This document shows, in pieces, positions 33,985 through 45,600 of a stretch of 64,000 nucleotides of DNA. Made by a program: the position numbers and the translations under genes. This stretch comes from Micrasema longulum (Eukaryota; Arthropoda; Insecta; Trichoptera; Brachycentridae). Positions within the stretch are counted from its first letter, which is position 1; every line of letters starts with the position of its first letter. A model generated the notes under the pieces. That model did not search any database. It was not told the DNA's origin and saw nothing but the letters and a program-made list of their open reading frames with translations. The DNA is taken from contig JAGVSM010001110.1 of assembly GCA_022494885.1 (NCBI GenBank), positions 1 through 64,000 of the forward strand, written 5' to 3'.

Positions 33985-34470
33985 TCTCCCTTCACCTTAT
34001 GGGCCTGCCACACACTCGACGAGTGGCATAGGAAGTAGCGAGGGAAGGAGGCAGAGATTTAGTGTGGCAACATTACTCGTCATGCTCCTTGTCGTGCCCG
34101 CCGCTCCCTATTTTGTCGATTTTTGAGCGCGAGTCAAAGGACCGGCAATATGAGCGCGAGTGGCTGGCCACATAATCGCGCAGTCTCAGTACGCATCGAG
34201 CGCTCACACAAGACGCACGCGTCATTTTTGAATGATGTATATTTCTTTGTATGACATTGATATAATTAGCTATATTAAAAATGCATGGCGCGCACGCTGT
34301 CACAGTTTCATTGTCCATTGTATTGCAAGACAAATGACAAGTGCGATTAATTGCGCGAGTAGAGCAGTGTGTGGGCGGAGAGGGCAACATCGGGCGAGAG
34401 GGCGGCAGCGCGAGGAGCAAAGTGAGGAGCAGCGCAAGGAGCATAGTGTGGCGGGGATATTATCAACACA
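33985..34470. repeat. GC-rich patch, possible TIR element
   Basis: Unusually rich in CG words for this window (GAGCGCGAGT repeated near 34127 and 34152, GGCGCGCACG). The ends carry GCCTGCCACACACT on the left and, reversed, CCCCGCCACACTATGC on the right, a possible inverted terminus. Open frames on both strands (for example minus 34073-34444) lack a known domain. A MITE or a CG-rich regulatory patch are both possible. Confidence 0.35.
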
Positions 34471-34559
34471 GATATTATAATGTAGTGAACGCAGGCCGTG
34501 CGTACGACCTTGATTTTAACCCTGAATTCATTCCAATATAAATGAAAAAATATTTGGTA

Positions 34560-35320
34560 TTCTACATTTAGGAACTAATGGAATTAGAGATTTTTTTGGT
34601 ATTCAACTTTTCAAAATCTTTTAAACCTACTTTAAAGAAAAATGAACGTTAATTTTTCATCCACAATGGATCTTAAACTGATAATAAATTGATAAGGTTC
34701 ATGAAACATGTTTTATCATCATTCAAACGAACAGAAAAATACAGACGCACTTAAGGATACCGGTAATAAAAAAATAAACAGCTATTTTTAATTTCGGTAA
34801 GTATGTGAGTAAAGAAATCTTCAATTTCGTGTTTATTTGAATGAACACCTGGGTGAAAGGGTTAAATAACGCATTAGGTATAATCACACAAGAACTTGAA
34901 AATATCTTCCAATACTCGTTTGTTCAGAAAAAAAGCTTTAAACTTTAATACTAATTATAAAAAGCTATTTAGAAAAACAACAAAAATATGTAAAAATTCC
35001 AGTGCAAGAATTGATAAAATAATCATGATAGTAAATTATTTCTATGACTAAAAATTGTGTTGTCTTTAATTGTCAAATATCTCTTTATTTTTTTAATTTA
35101 TATATTTTTTATGTTTAATTTTTTGATTATTAATGGGTATTTTCTAATTTACGTTTATGTCTCATTTTCTAATTATTAATAATACACTTTCCAATTTATA
35201 TTTTTACTTCAATTTTAAATTGTCAGTATATTTTCTAATTTATATTTATTTTCCATTTTTTGATATTATTATTATTTGAATATTTGAAGCATCATTCAAT
35301 AAAAAAAGCACATAAAAAAG
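34560..35320. other. No gene found
   Basis: AT-rich. 35090-35260 contains an imperfect repeat of a TTTTCTAATTTA-type unit. Confidence 0.4.
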
Positions 35321-35321
35321 A

Positions 35322-35420
35322 AGGTCCTGCCTAAACACAGGCATTTCCTAGCCAGTCAGGACCTGAAACAAAGAACCTCCATGCATTTTAAAACTGTGGA
35401 ATAAATAAATAAAAATAATA
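35322..35420 (+). repeat. LINE 3' tail
   Basis: GGTCCTGCCTAAACACAGGC, TTTCCTAGCCAGTCAGGACC, then a TTTTAAAACTGTGGAATAAA tail with AATAAATAAATAA. The inverted GGTCCTG/CAGGACC pair is a small stem-loop. Reads as a non-LTR 3' UTR. Confidence 0.45.
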
Positions 35421-35992
35421 TTATTAATCACTGAAGAACAATTATTAAAAGGCAATATTTAATTTTCTCAGTGGCAACATTTCTTCCGAAGTCTTGCCAT
35501 TGCACCTTATGATGCATGCTTATTATGTCATTTCAAATGCCAAATAATATGTATATGAGCTGTAACTACCCCAAATTTTTTCAGTGCTGTCACTGCTGTC
35601 TTGACTCTCAAACTTTACTCCGCGCCCAATTTTAAATTAAAACTGCCTTACGCCTTACTTCTCTAGACAAATGTAGCCTTAGCTCAAAACTATTGAAAAC
35701 AAGAATAATCGCAATTAAAGCAGAAATACGCTCAGTGGAACATGATTTTTGTCACTTCCAATGCGTAGATATGACATGTGTACCATGGGGTAATTGATGA
35801 CCTCGATCGTATCGATGTACTTACCTCAAAACTTGTAGATGCAGGGTCGATAGTGTAACTTCATAATCGCTCTGGAGAATTTATTGTCAGCTATACTGTC
35901 AAAGCGCAGACGTGGTTTCCGTACCTTCCGATTGTAATCGCTCCCTAAGACTGGCAACTGAACGTAAGATTAATCATATTATCTTCGTGTAA

Positions 35993-36095
35993 CAGGGCTG
36001 GTATTCCGAACGCGTTTACAGCGCGCTATAATGCGTATTTAGTACGTAAAAACGCGCTATACCGCGCTATAATTTCGTTTGGAATACCAGCCCAG
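35993..36095. mobile_element. Intact 103-bp palindromic MITE
   Basis: Starts CAGGGCTGGTATTCCGAACG and ends GTTTGGAATACCAGCCCAG. The centre reads GTAAAAACGCGCTATACC, the unoccupied form of the site that is duplicated around the insertion at 5783-7103. No certain target duplication of its own is seen. Confidence 0.85.
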
Positions 36096-36651
36096 ATGAT
36101 TTAGATACGCTGTAGTACCCTCCCTATGCATTACTGGGTACAGATAGAGAAATGGTGAAAATAGCTCATTTTAATTAAAAAAAGAAATACAATTGGCATA
36201 AAATCATCGTTATTTGTATATATTTTTTTTAATGTCCATAAACATGAACATTTTTAATGAAGATATCTCATTATAAGTTTTTTTTATAGGGAATAAAAAA
36301 AGGAGAAAAAATAACAAAGCGAATGGTAATTTATTTCTGTAAGCAATAAATAATGATTATGACATTTTGTATAACATTGAATAAAAAGACTTAAAACTTG
36401 TGTACGCATAACTATATAAATATATGACTTTTAGAATTAGTATGCTCATAAACGATATGCAAATACATATTGTCAACACTTATTTATTTTATATTTAATT
36501 AATAATGGTAACATTTAATCAAAATGGCGATGAAATTCAATAAATTTTAAGCATAGTTTGAAAGATGCATTATTAAAATTATCATAAATGAGTAGAAAAT
36601 GTTTGAACATGTTCGTGGACACTTTTTTCTCATATAATTCACTTGTGTGGT

Positions 36652-37212
36652 CAAAGTTTCAACCACTATGGGCGACCTGCTTTTGAAATTTTTGGCGGCA
36701 GTCTGCTAACAGTAAAAGTAGTAATTTAAAGCCAAAAATTCGTTTAAATTGTAAATAAACCTAAATAATACCAATATCAATTCAAGATCAAATTGTTTTA
36801 ATAACAGCAATTAATAATGGCTTCACACAAACATACAAATAGTACGTAAATAAAACAAGATAATCTTTTATTCCTGTTTTAATAATGCAAGCAATATGCT
36901 TATTATTATCTTTACAATTTGTAATTATTAGGGCACGCTGGAAACATGACATTGCATGTTTTCACTAAGTTTATCATAATTTGGTTCAAAGCTACTTATA
37001 GCTTTTCGTAAATATGCTGCCAAATGGTCATCTGTCAAATGGGAATGATGTGTTGTTTTGATTGCATTAATTGTAGGAAATGTAGATTTTAAGAGAAAAG
37101 TTAAATACGCCTCACATTTCCACAAACATGGATATTTTTCTTCACAAAGTAAATTTCTATAAAAAAGACAGGCGAGCGACTAGGAACAGATATGCGGTCG
37201 ACGCTTTGACCA
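36652..37212. mobile_element. hAT-like element remnant
   Basis: Left TGTGGTCAAAGTTTCAACCA and right (reversed) AGGTGGTCAAAGCGTCGACC are imperfect inverted ends of the hAT type. Between them lies a minus-strand transposase remnant. No clear 8-bp duplication could be found, so the boundaries are approximate. Confidence 0.5.
36928..37150 (-). pseudogene. hAT transposase C-terminal (dimerisation) remnant
   Basis: The frame encodes about 65-70 residues: EAYLTFLLKSTFPTINAIKT, then HLTDDHLAAYLRKAISS, then PNYDKLSENMQCH, then stop. The S-T-F-x-x-I-N-x-I-K-T, L-T-D-x-H-L, L-R-x-A-x-S-S and P-x-Y-x-K-L order is that of the C-terminal dimerisation region of hAT-superfamily transposases (including the domesticated SCAND3/GTF2IRD2-like proteins). 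The N-terminal and catalytic parts are absent, so this is a relic. Confidence 0.65.
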
Positions 37213-37249
37213 CCTATGACTTATATAGACACATATCATGACTTTCTTA

Positions 37250-38120
37250 TTTTTTGGAATATTTTACTTCCGATTGGATCGTTGTTGACGATTTGAATGT
37301 TGATGATTTGAATTTGATGATTGAACTAACATACTAGAACACTATTCTTCACGTTGGAGAAACAAGGTTCTATGTGGATTCATATTTTTTTTGAGACATG
37401 AAAGTTTGAAATGAAGACATTATTTTATATTGTCCTTATAAACTTAATAATAATTAAAGATAATCATTTTCTTTAAAATTTTGATGCAGATAGAACCAAT
37501 ATTTAAATATAAATATAATAAAAATTAAATGTAAAAAACATTTTTTCAGATAGATACTAGTTTCCCCAATGCGACGTATTGTCCCTGACTGTTTTTTATA
37601 AGAACACAATATTTTCTCCTACCATATTACATCAGTTTCACGTAGGCTATTGCCATCTATTCACTACCATGTCTTACGGAGTGATGGCTGTAGCCGTCAT
37701 TTCCTAAATGAGAGACACAATTTTGGCGATTATGGCCGGCATACCCGCAAACCTTTTTAAAAAATTACAATAACAATGTTATTATAATCAATATTTTGTA
37801 AACAATTTGATTCTAAATGCATCGTAAGTTATAGTCTGTGTCTTCGTTATAAATAAATAAAAATATGTATGTTGCAGCGAAATAAGCACAATATCATTTA
37901 TTAACAAATACTTTATTGTTGTTTGAACATAAAACAATTAGAGAAACTAATTTCCTCAGCATTGGTAAGCAAAATATAACAAAATGGACAAAGCGTAATT
38001 TACAAACGTACATTATGTATTATGTAGGTACAATAATGAAAAAATCACAAGTTATGGAATGAATAATTTGTCAATAATTATGAGAAAACCAATTGAAAGA
38101 AGAACAAAAGATGAAATTTA
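37250..38120. other. No gene found
   Basis: AT-rich unique sequence without a supportable frame. Confidence 0.4.
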
Positions 38121-38133
38121 AACAAACAAGAAC

Positions 38134-38347
38134 ATTTATTATATAAATAAAACACGAGTGATACTTTAATCCACAAATTTGGAATATCCAGTGACCGGTT
38201 TCATCGCTTTCGCGACATCTTCGAGACTGGTATCTTTATTAAAAAGTTAAATGTATTTATACAAAACAGAGGTTAGGATAGATAGGTCACTGGATATTCC
38301 AAATGTGTGGATTAAAGTATCACTCGTGTTTTATTTATATAATAAAT
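38134..38347. repeat. Inverted hairpin with hammerhead-like motif
   Basis: The arms 38134-38196 and 38285-38347 are 63-bp inverted repeats with one mismatch seen. The left arm runs into the full motif at 38188-38230. The right arm keeps only the 3' end of the motif (GGTCACTGG). Both arms share the trailer TATTCCAAA, ATTAAAGTATCACTCGTGTT and TTATTTATATAATAAA. Confidence 0.75.
38188..38230 (-). ncRNA. Hammerhead-like motif HH5
   Basis: Minus strand: CCAGT, CTCGAAGA (the CTGANGA core with one extra C), a strong stem II TCGC-GAAA-GCGA with GNRA-type loop, GAAA (complement of 38199-38202), CCGG as loopless stem III, TC, ACTGG pairing perfectly with CCAGT. Stems I and II are the best in the window; the core insertion may disable it. 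Confidence 0.5.
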
Positions 38348-38624
38348 TACAATGAACTTCCATCAAGAATTTCCACTTACAAACTTAAATGTTTTTGAAC
38401 AAGAACATATTTCATTCTGGGTGTATTATTTTTTTACTATGTATGTATAATTGAACTTGCAGATCTGATAAATAAAAAAATATGCATCAGTTTTATTTTA
38501 AGATATTTCTCGGCTTTACAATATAATTCTCAATATATTATTTTGGTCCATTTATTTTTATATTAGATACAAATACAATGATAATTATAACATAACATTG
38601 ATAAATACTTATGTAATCAACAAT

Positions 38625-38945
38625 ATTATGAGTTTGTCCACACATTTGTAGACAAGGACTGAATTTCACCCCCTAGGGAGTTATTAAGATGATCATTTCA
38701 CAACAGACATGGAAAACATTTTAGAGAAGGGAATATGGAAGTCGCCCTCTCCGTCTGTTGATTTTGAAAAAATAAATATATGGATGTTTAATATAGGCAG
38801 AATGATTAATGTTACACAGTGTGTAAAGTGCCCACTCAAACCGGCCATTGACAGATCATAAATGGCCCTGTAAATGCCTGTACTTCCATATTCCATTCTA
38901 TAAAATTCTCCACTTATGTATTCCCTGTCAAAAGACAACATCAGC
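38625..38945. repeat. Family A foldback copy
   Basis: A plus-strand head (GAGTTTGTCCACACATTTGT, CACCCCCTAGGGAGTT) is followed by a minus-strand body (GTTACACAGTGTGTAAAGTG, CCGGCCATTGACAGATCATA). It lies just downstream of the V-ATPase gene end. Confidence 0.65.
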
Positions 38946-39454
38946 GTATATTTGCGCAGGTAAGTTGTAAATGAAATATGTTTTCAGCAATATATATTAT
39001 AATATTTTGTATGTAACATCAGTTCTGTATTTAAGGCAACCATTTTTCATAAGTAAAGTTTTGATTTGTAAGTTTTGTATATTATGTACATATTTTACTA
39101 AGACACCGAGTTTAAAGCTTCGTCATATATGATTTTCGCACATTGTATTTTTTTTTTATTATGCTCCATAATACTAGACTCCATTTAAAACTAAAACTAA
39201 CAAACAGTGTTATTATTTGATCAGAAAAATAAACTAATATATCGAATTGAAAAGTGTTTTTTCAAACAGCAGTAAATTGAAATTCTTGAATCTCTAATTA
39301 CCAAAAAAAATATATATCAGATAAACATAATTAACATGCCTTTGGAAAAATTGCTTAACTGCATTATAATATTTTTTTTTTTTTTTGGATTTCTAGATAC
39401 ATGAGCACGGCCAATTGAAATTATGCAATTATTATTTATACATAAGAAAGGCAA

Positions 39455-39460
39455 TTTATT
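39455..39460 (-). promoter_or_regulatory. Candidate polyadenylation signal
   Basis: AATAAA on the minus strand about 112 bp after the V-ATPase stop codon, giving a short 3' UTR. A second AATAAA lies at 39155-39160, and one overlaps the stop itself. Confidence 0.45.
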
Positions 39461-39571
39461 ATTTTGACATAACTGGGTGAATTTGAAAATGTGTAAAAGA
39501 AAATAGATAGTATTAAGACTAAAAGTTGTTTGAAAAATCACTATTCAATTGTTTGGTAACATGATCGAAGT

Positions 39572-39671
39572 TTATTCTTCAGGCGTTTCTTCTGTCTCCA
39601 AAATAGTCTTGAAACAGAAAGGCTGGAACCCGTAACCCTGACCTGTGTAGAACTTACTCATAAACTCCACC
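39572..39671 (-). CDS. Vha100-2: Vha100 exon 14, C-terminus
   Basis: End of W809 and residues 810-841: [20 protein letters not shown], then [12 protein letters not shown] and TAA at 39574-39572. The V-E-F-x-x-K-F-Y-x-G-x-G-Y-x-F-x-P-F ending is universal in the family. The intron before it is about 3.2 kb. Confidence 0.95.
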
Positions 39672-42600
39672 CTGCGGATACAAGAAATTTTTAATTAACA
39701 AAAAATTACATTGAGTAGTACAAAGTTTCTAATTGAATTAAAGTGGTAAGATTTCCAGCGGTAATATTTTCACAGAATCTTTACTCAATAAATAAAACAA
39801 TTTTCAAATATTAATTAAATGTATTATCAAAAATCAACTGGATAAATGATTAACCCACCAATGCCCAAATTTTCTAATTCGAACTAAAAATATATTTTTA
39901 TGTAAGTTTTTAAAATTAATTTTAATTTTTTTCAGTTTTAATATCATATTTTAGTTTATGTGGACAATATGCTACATAAAAATATAAGAATGTAAGGAAA
40001 ACAAGGAATAACATTTTTTTATTTAATAATGAAAGTTGCTGAAATAATTATAACTTCAAATCTTTAAAAAAAACGAAGAAATCACCTTTTGAACTTAAGC
40101 TAAATTACACTTTAGACAGAATATGTGCAACTGACATTTTGTTTCAAATTTTATCAAAAAAATTTACCCTGGTGGAGACTTTTTAAAATAAATTATAATG
40201 GCCTGTATGTATACAATATAATAAACTAGTCGCCGAGTAATAAACATGTTTGAAATCACTTTTATACACCGATTATCTGTAATTGGTCTTACTTTTTTAA
40301 ATTGTTCTTTTGTACCTTGTATTTATATAAAGACTGTATGATTTCCTTAATAAATAATTGTAGCAGATCGTCAACATTGGGCATTGTAGGGTAATATTTA
40401 TTATATTATTATATTGATAATGTTGAGTTAGTCAAAACATGTAAAATCACTTATAACAAAAATATTCTTCAATTTGTATATAAATAATTTAACTTTGAGG
40501 ACTTGACAAAAAAGTCATGTTTTGAAACCAGATAGACAAATTTTAATTAAGTGATTTTACACAAAATAATTAGGTACATATATGTTACTAATTTATTTGA
40601 AACATTTAAAAAAAAAATCCAAGCTTTAACTATGTGCTGAAATTTTTTAAAAAATGTTAGTAAATGTTTATATATAGCCCATAATCGACTTTTCTTTGTC
40701 TACCAATTTCGAGACGTACCCATCTCTTTGCCAGGGCACCATGCTGCAGTCTTAAGCAAAAAGGCAGTTACTTGCAAAAGTCAGATTTTGAGATATGACA
40801 CTTTTAAATATTTATTTTACTTTATGCATGTTTAAAAAAAACTGTAAATAATCATAAGTAAAAACACAGCATGTCAATTGTTTTTAAAGCATAAAACCTG
40901 TGTGTGTCATATCTACACTGAGTTTTTGCTTATGGATCAATGGATATTGTATTATTGCTTAAAAAACTCAAAAACATTCCAACATTTTTCGTACTGTAAT
41001 ATTTTTTTATCTGCTCATTGCTAAATTATTCAAATGTTTGATCTTGTTAGAGCAATAGTTGAAAAAAGGTAAAGGAGAGGAAGGTAGTGTGGATTTACAA
41101 GGTATGATTACCATTACTATGGAACATTGTATAATGGACTATATTGAAAAGTTATTTGATTATTGGTTGGAGATTAAAAAAGTTAGTAAAGAGGTTATTT
41201 ACAAATATTGACAACTAACATTTAAGTACATTCAAAATTCCTTTTTTATTTTTTTATTAACGCCCATAGTTCTTTTACATAAATGATTTACACATACACA
41301 TTTTGCTGTCCTGATCAGAAATTGTATTATATATTGTGTTGTGTACGTAATTGGTGCTGTGTTAGGTTTATGTTTTTTTAGTAATAATATCACTACATTA
41401 TAATTAATATATTTCTGGGTGCACAACAATAAACTTAAATAAATAAAATAAAAAACAAATAAAATATAATATGCACATACAAATAAATGCTATGCAAATA
41501 CTAAAATATGAGTACCTAATTAAATAAATTCACCAGTTGAAATTATATAAGCAATTATGATTAATAATCTAGATCATCACTGCACTGATTTGTTATCAGT
41601 TGAATGCGAGCAATTAGTAAATTCAATAAATGATTAGTATTATGACAAAGGTTTGCAAACAATTGCTAATAAGGCTATGCAGACGCTGGATTTAGTTATA
41701 AAAAATATAACACATTTTAGTGGCATAGTTTCAACAAAATCTCTGTATAGTGCTCTGGTGCGATCACAACTAGAATATGCATCGTCAGTCTGGAGCCCTT
41801 TGTACAACTGCAACTATTTTACCTTGGAAAGAGTTCAGCGGAAGTTTTTACGCTACATACAGTTCAAAAAGGGTAAACCTGTAGATGAAATTTGCTACTA
41901 AACTTTGATGTCTGAGTTGTTACCATTGCTCCCCACCAGAAGGACAATTGCCGACCTCACTCTAACGCACAAAGTGATATGCGCCTTAACAGATTGCCCA
42001 AAATTACTGCCCCTGATAAAATTTCGTGTACCCACAAGGACCACCAGACTCAGACACATGTTCCATGTGAATACATCACCCACCATTCTCCCCTAGCACG
42101 CATCCACCGAACTGTTAATAATGAGGAAGTTCGGTGGTTTATGTATTTTTCCATTTGTTAATAGACTATCAAACTAAGCCAAATTATAATTTATTTATTT
42201 TTTTGTATTATCAGGGCTATGATTTTTTCAAAGTTTTGTGTTTCTGAAATAACTCCCCGTGTGACATCAAAGGTTCTCTTTCGCTTATTCTCTGTCAGTT
42301 CTGCCGATCAGTCCGTTTACGGTAAGCAAACCAGATATATTTCACAGTTCTCTTATCATTGGTTAATTTGTATGAACCAGTGACGTCGTTCAAAGTATTT
42401 TATTTTTATTATTTACTTCATAAATTTTCAAGAAACTTTGCGTGACAATAATATGTTCTAACTTTAACCGCGCACAAGATAACATATTTTTTATTCTATT
42501 CGACTTGCTCCACACCACTCCTGCTGCAATTAAATCAGATATCCTATCCATTGAATGGCCATCCCCTCAATTCTCCTCTTTTTAATGTCTTTTTTGTTTC

Positions 42601-45600
42601 TATTCACTTTATTCTGTGTTTCTTTTTTTAGAATTTATTACATATTAAATGCAATAATCATGATTTTATTTTCTATGATACTTTAAGTACTTTTTAACTG
42701 TATACTGTAAAAGACCTCTGGGCGTTTATTAAATAAATAAATAAAGGCGAAACAATTAATTAATTAATTATTTTTAGTAATTCTTTCAAGTAAGGAGGTT
42801 AAATTATGTTTTAAATCGTGTTTTATCTGTACAGTGGCTACTTACCAATGAAGGCGAAGAGTGTGAAGGAATGCAGAGAGGCCTTCCATGAGCACCAAGA
42901 TGGATATGGTGAGGACGGCCCAAATTATAAACACCACGTACAGCATTATTGCACCCACATAGGTCTTAGAACCGAACCCTATCTTCAAAACCATCTGCCA
43001 TAGTACCTCTGACAATTCTGTAAAAAAATAAATACCGCCATAAAATATATTTACAAAATGCAATGGATTCTGTCAGCCTCGTGGTGTAATGGTCAGCGCA
43101 TTTGCCTACCAAGACAAGAGGTCTCGGGTTGGATTCCCAACATGGTTGATATGAAATATTTATTCAAAAGGATGTTTTCACACCAGAATATTTCATAGTC
43201 CCTGGACTGGTGCCTGAAGCGTAAGACTGATCATCTTATCTTCATGTAACAAAAAATATGATCAAGATATGCTGCGATTGGTGTACTTCACTTTGTGGAA
43301 TGACATTTTAAATATATTATAAATGAAATACTTTACATGTATATACCACACACGAGATTAATATTATTAATAACGCAACTTATTATTATGCAGAATAGTA
43401 ATTAGGTACCGACAGCTCTCCACCAAGTACTCGACCTCAGGTCACAGTTGCATCAAGTTTTTGGATTTTGTAGAATTATATATTAGAAAAACAATATAAA
43501 ACACACGTACCAAAAATGTTTTACCAAAATCTCAAAGCCAAATAACAATGATGTATAGCCTTTATAAACATTTAAAAAAATTGAATAGACTGTTTGCTTT
43601 AAAAATAATGAGACTTACGCGCATGGGCAAGAGACAGAGCCCACAATCTCAGATAGGAGGCTGTGTGGGAGATGGTACTCAGCACATACTCGATGGTGTG
43701 GATGGCCTGGTGGATCATGATCTCCGAAAAAGGCTCATCTTCGTGCCCCCCATGCCCTCCACCACCCTCGTGCCCCGATGCTGTGGGAGTCTCCAGAACC
43801 TCGGGAGTCATCTCCAGGCCCTGGTTAATGTCACCATTTGTTGTGTTCTAAAAACATTGAGAATGTCATTTAATGTGAAATTATTGAAAAATGGTAAAGA
43901 AAAAACAAATCCTATACAGCTCAAAAATAATCTACATCAACCGTATTCAGGAAAAAGGCTTTAAAACACAATTATGGAAAAATCGGTTTCAGTATTTTTA
44001 ATGAGTTTTTAACCAATTACGTAGGTCCTGTATATTCTAGCAAGTAGTATTTAAACCGCAAACACATATTGGCGCAATCCTTTTGCCAGCACGTGAATCT
44101 GATTCCAGGGGCGAATCGTCTATGCAATAAATTATCAAGGTAAATCACACAATTTAAAATGTGCACGCCACACGCCACGCATCACCATGAACCTCATTTG
44201 TGGTGCAAAATTGTGCACTACAAAAGTGTAATGTTCAGCGCTACCTAACAGGTGTTTAAATAACAAAAATTTTACTGTGTGAAGTTAGCTTCAGCGTGCG
44301 GAATACACATTATGGTACCTAGCGGGTGCTTTAGTAACTAAAATCGTGTCATGCAAAGTTAGCTTCAGGATGCTAGCCCACTGCGTGATATCGCATGATT
44401 CATGATATCACACCGCGGCGAAAATCTACACAGCATGATAAAATACAATGCGGCAGATCGATATTTATTGTTTTACAACTATTTACCTATTAACGCAATA
44501 ACCAGTACACCATGAGACTGACTAATCTCCAGTCGATTTCCTATTGCAGGATTTTTACCCAAGAGTACTCGCTAAATTTGAATAAGGATTTTTATAAAGT
44601 TTTACTGGACTATTTAAATCGGGTCGCGGTCCCGTGGCTATTGTTGCCGACTCACGAATCAGAAGTTCGAACTTTCCATTTTCTACTAGTGAGTTATTTA
44701 CAACTCGTTGAAAATGGTCACCAAAATTGAAATATTTGGGTAAATTTTAAGAATACTAATATTTATTTTTTAAATAATTTTTTTTATTATATATATATAT
44801 ATTAATCCGGGCGTTTTTATTGTAGACTTTATTAAAATCATTAACTATGGAGTTTTAAATATTTAAAAAACAAAAAATATAAATAATATCAAATTCAAAT
44901 AGGTACTAACGAATCTAATAAATGTCAGTCCACTATAATTTTAGCATGCCGTTTAGATTAAGATGATATGTGTGAAATAGGCTGCAGCTGGTTTGTTTAT
45001 TTGGACATTTTAGTGATAATAAACAGACTTTAGGAATGTACCTACTGAATGAAGTTGTAGCGAGGTATATACAGTAGTACCAGTTTATAATTATTATAAT
45101 ACCAGTAATAGTAATACCACCTTAACATCTAGGTACCATTTAAAAATAACTTTGAATTAGATCATAAAATCTTATGTTTGTGTTTTTGGTATTACGTGAC
45201 GATATTACTAGTAATTTTCTATGTATTTTGACGTTAAAATGAGGTTTTACTGTATTACTATTGAATTAACTTATGTGCATTTTTTGTAGGGTTCAGATGA
45301 CAGAGATGCGCTGCATTCGGTGTACCAATGCAGTGCCTTATACACTACCGGGTGGAGATAGAGGTACGATATGGACCATGCATTTTAATACAACATACTG
45401 GCTGCCATGCAACAGAGAAGGAATATATGAATTATTTACCGTGTGCTTGGGGGCTTTCCTCGTATACTTGATGAACATCGGCTTTCCGAGCAACATGACA
45501 GGAATGCAGAGAAGGGCCACAATGACAAAGTAAAACTGCATGTCCCCTTGTCCCTCGAACATGTACCCGTCACAGGGAGGTACTGACTTAGTCTCGGAGA

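Noticed and set aside
34073..34444. 123-residue minus-strand open frame beginning with a leucine-rich stretch that looks like a signal peptide
   Set aside because: Overlapping frames on the other strand are equally open, the region is GC-rich, and no domain, splice sites or promoter support it.
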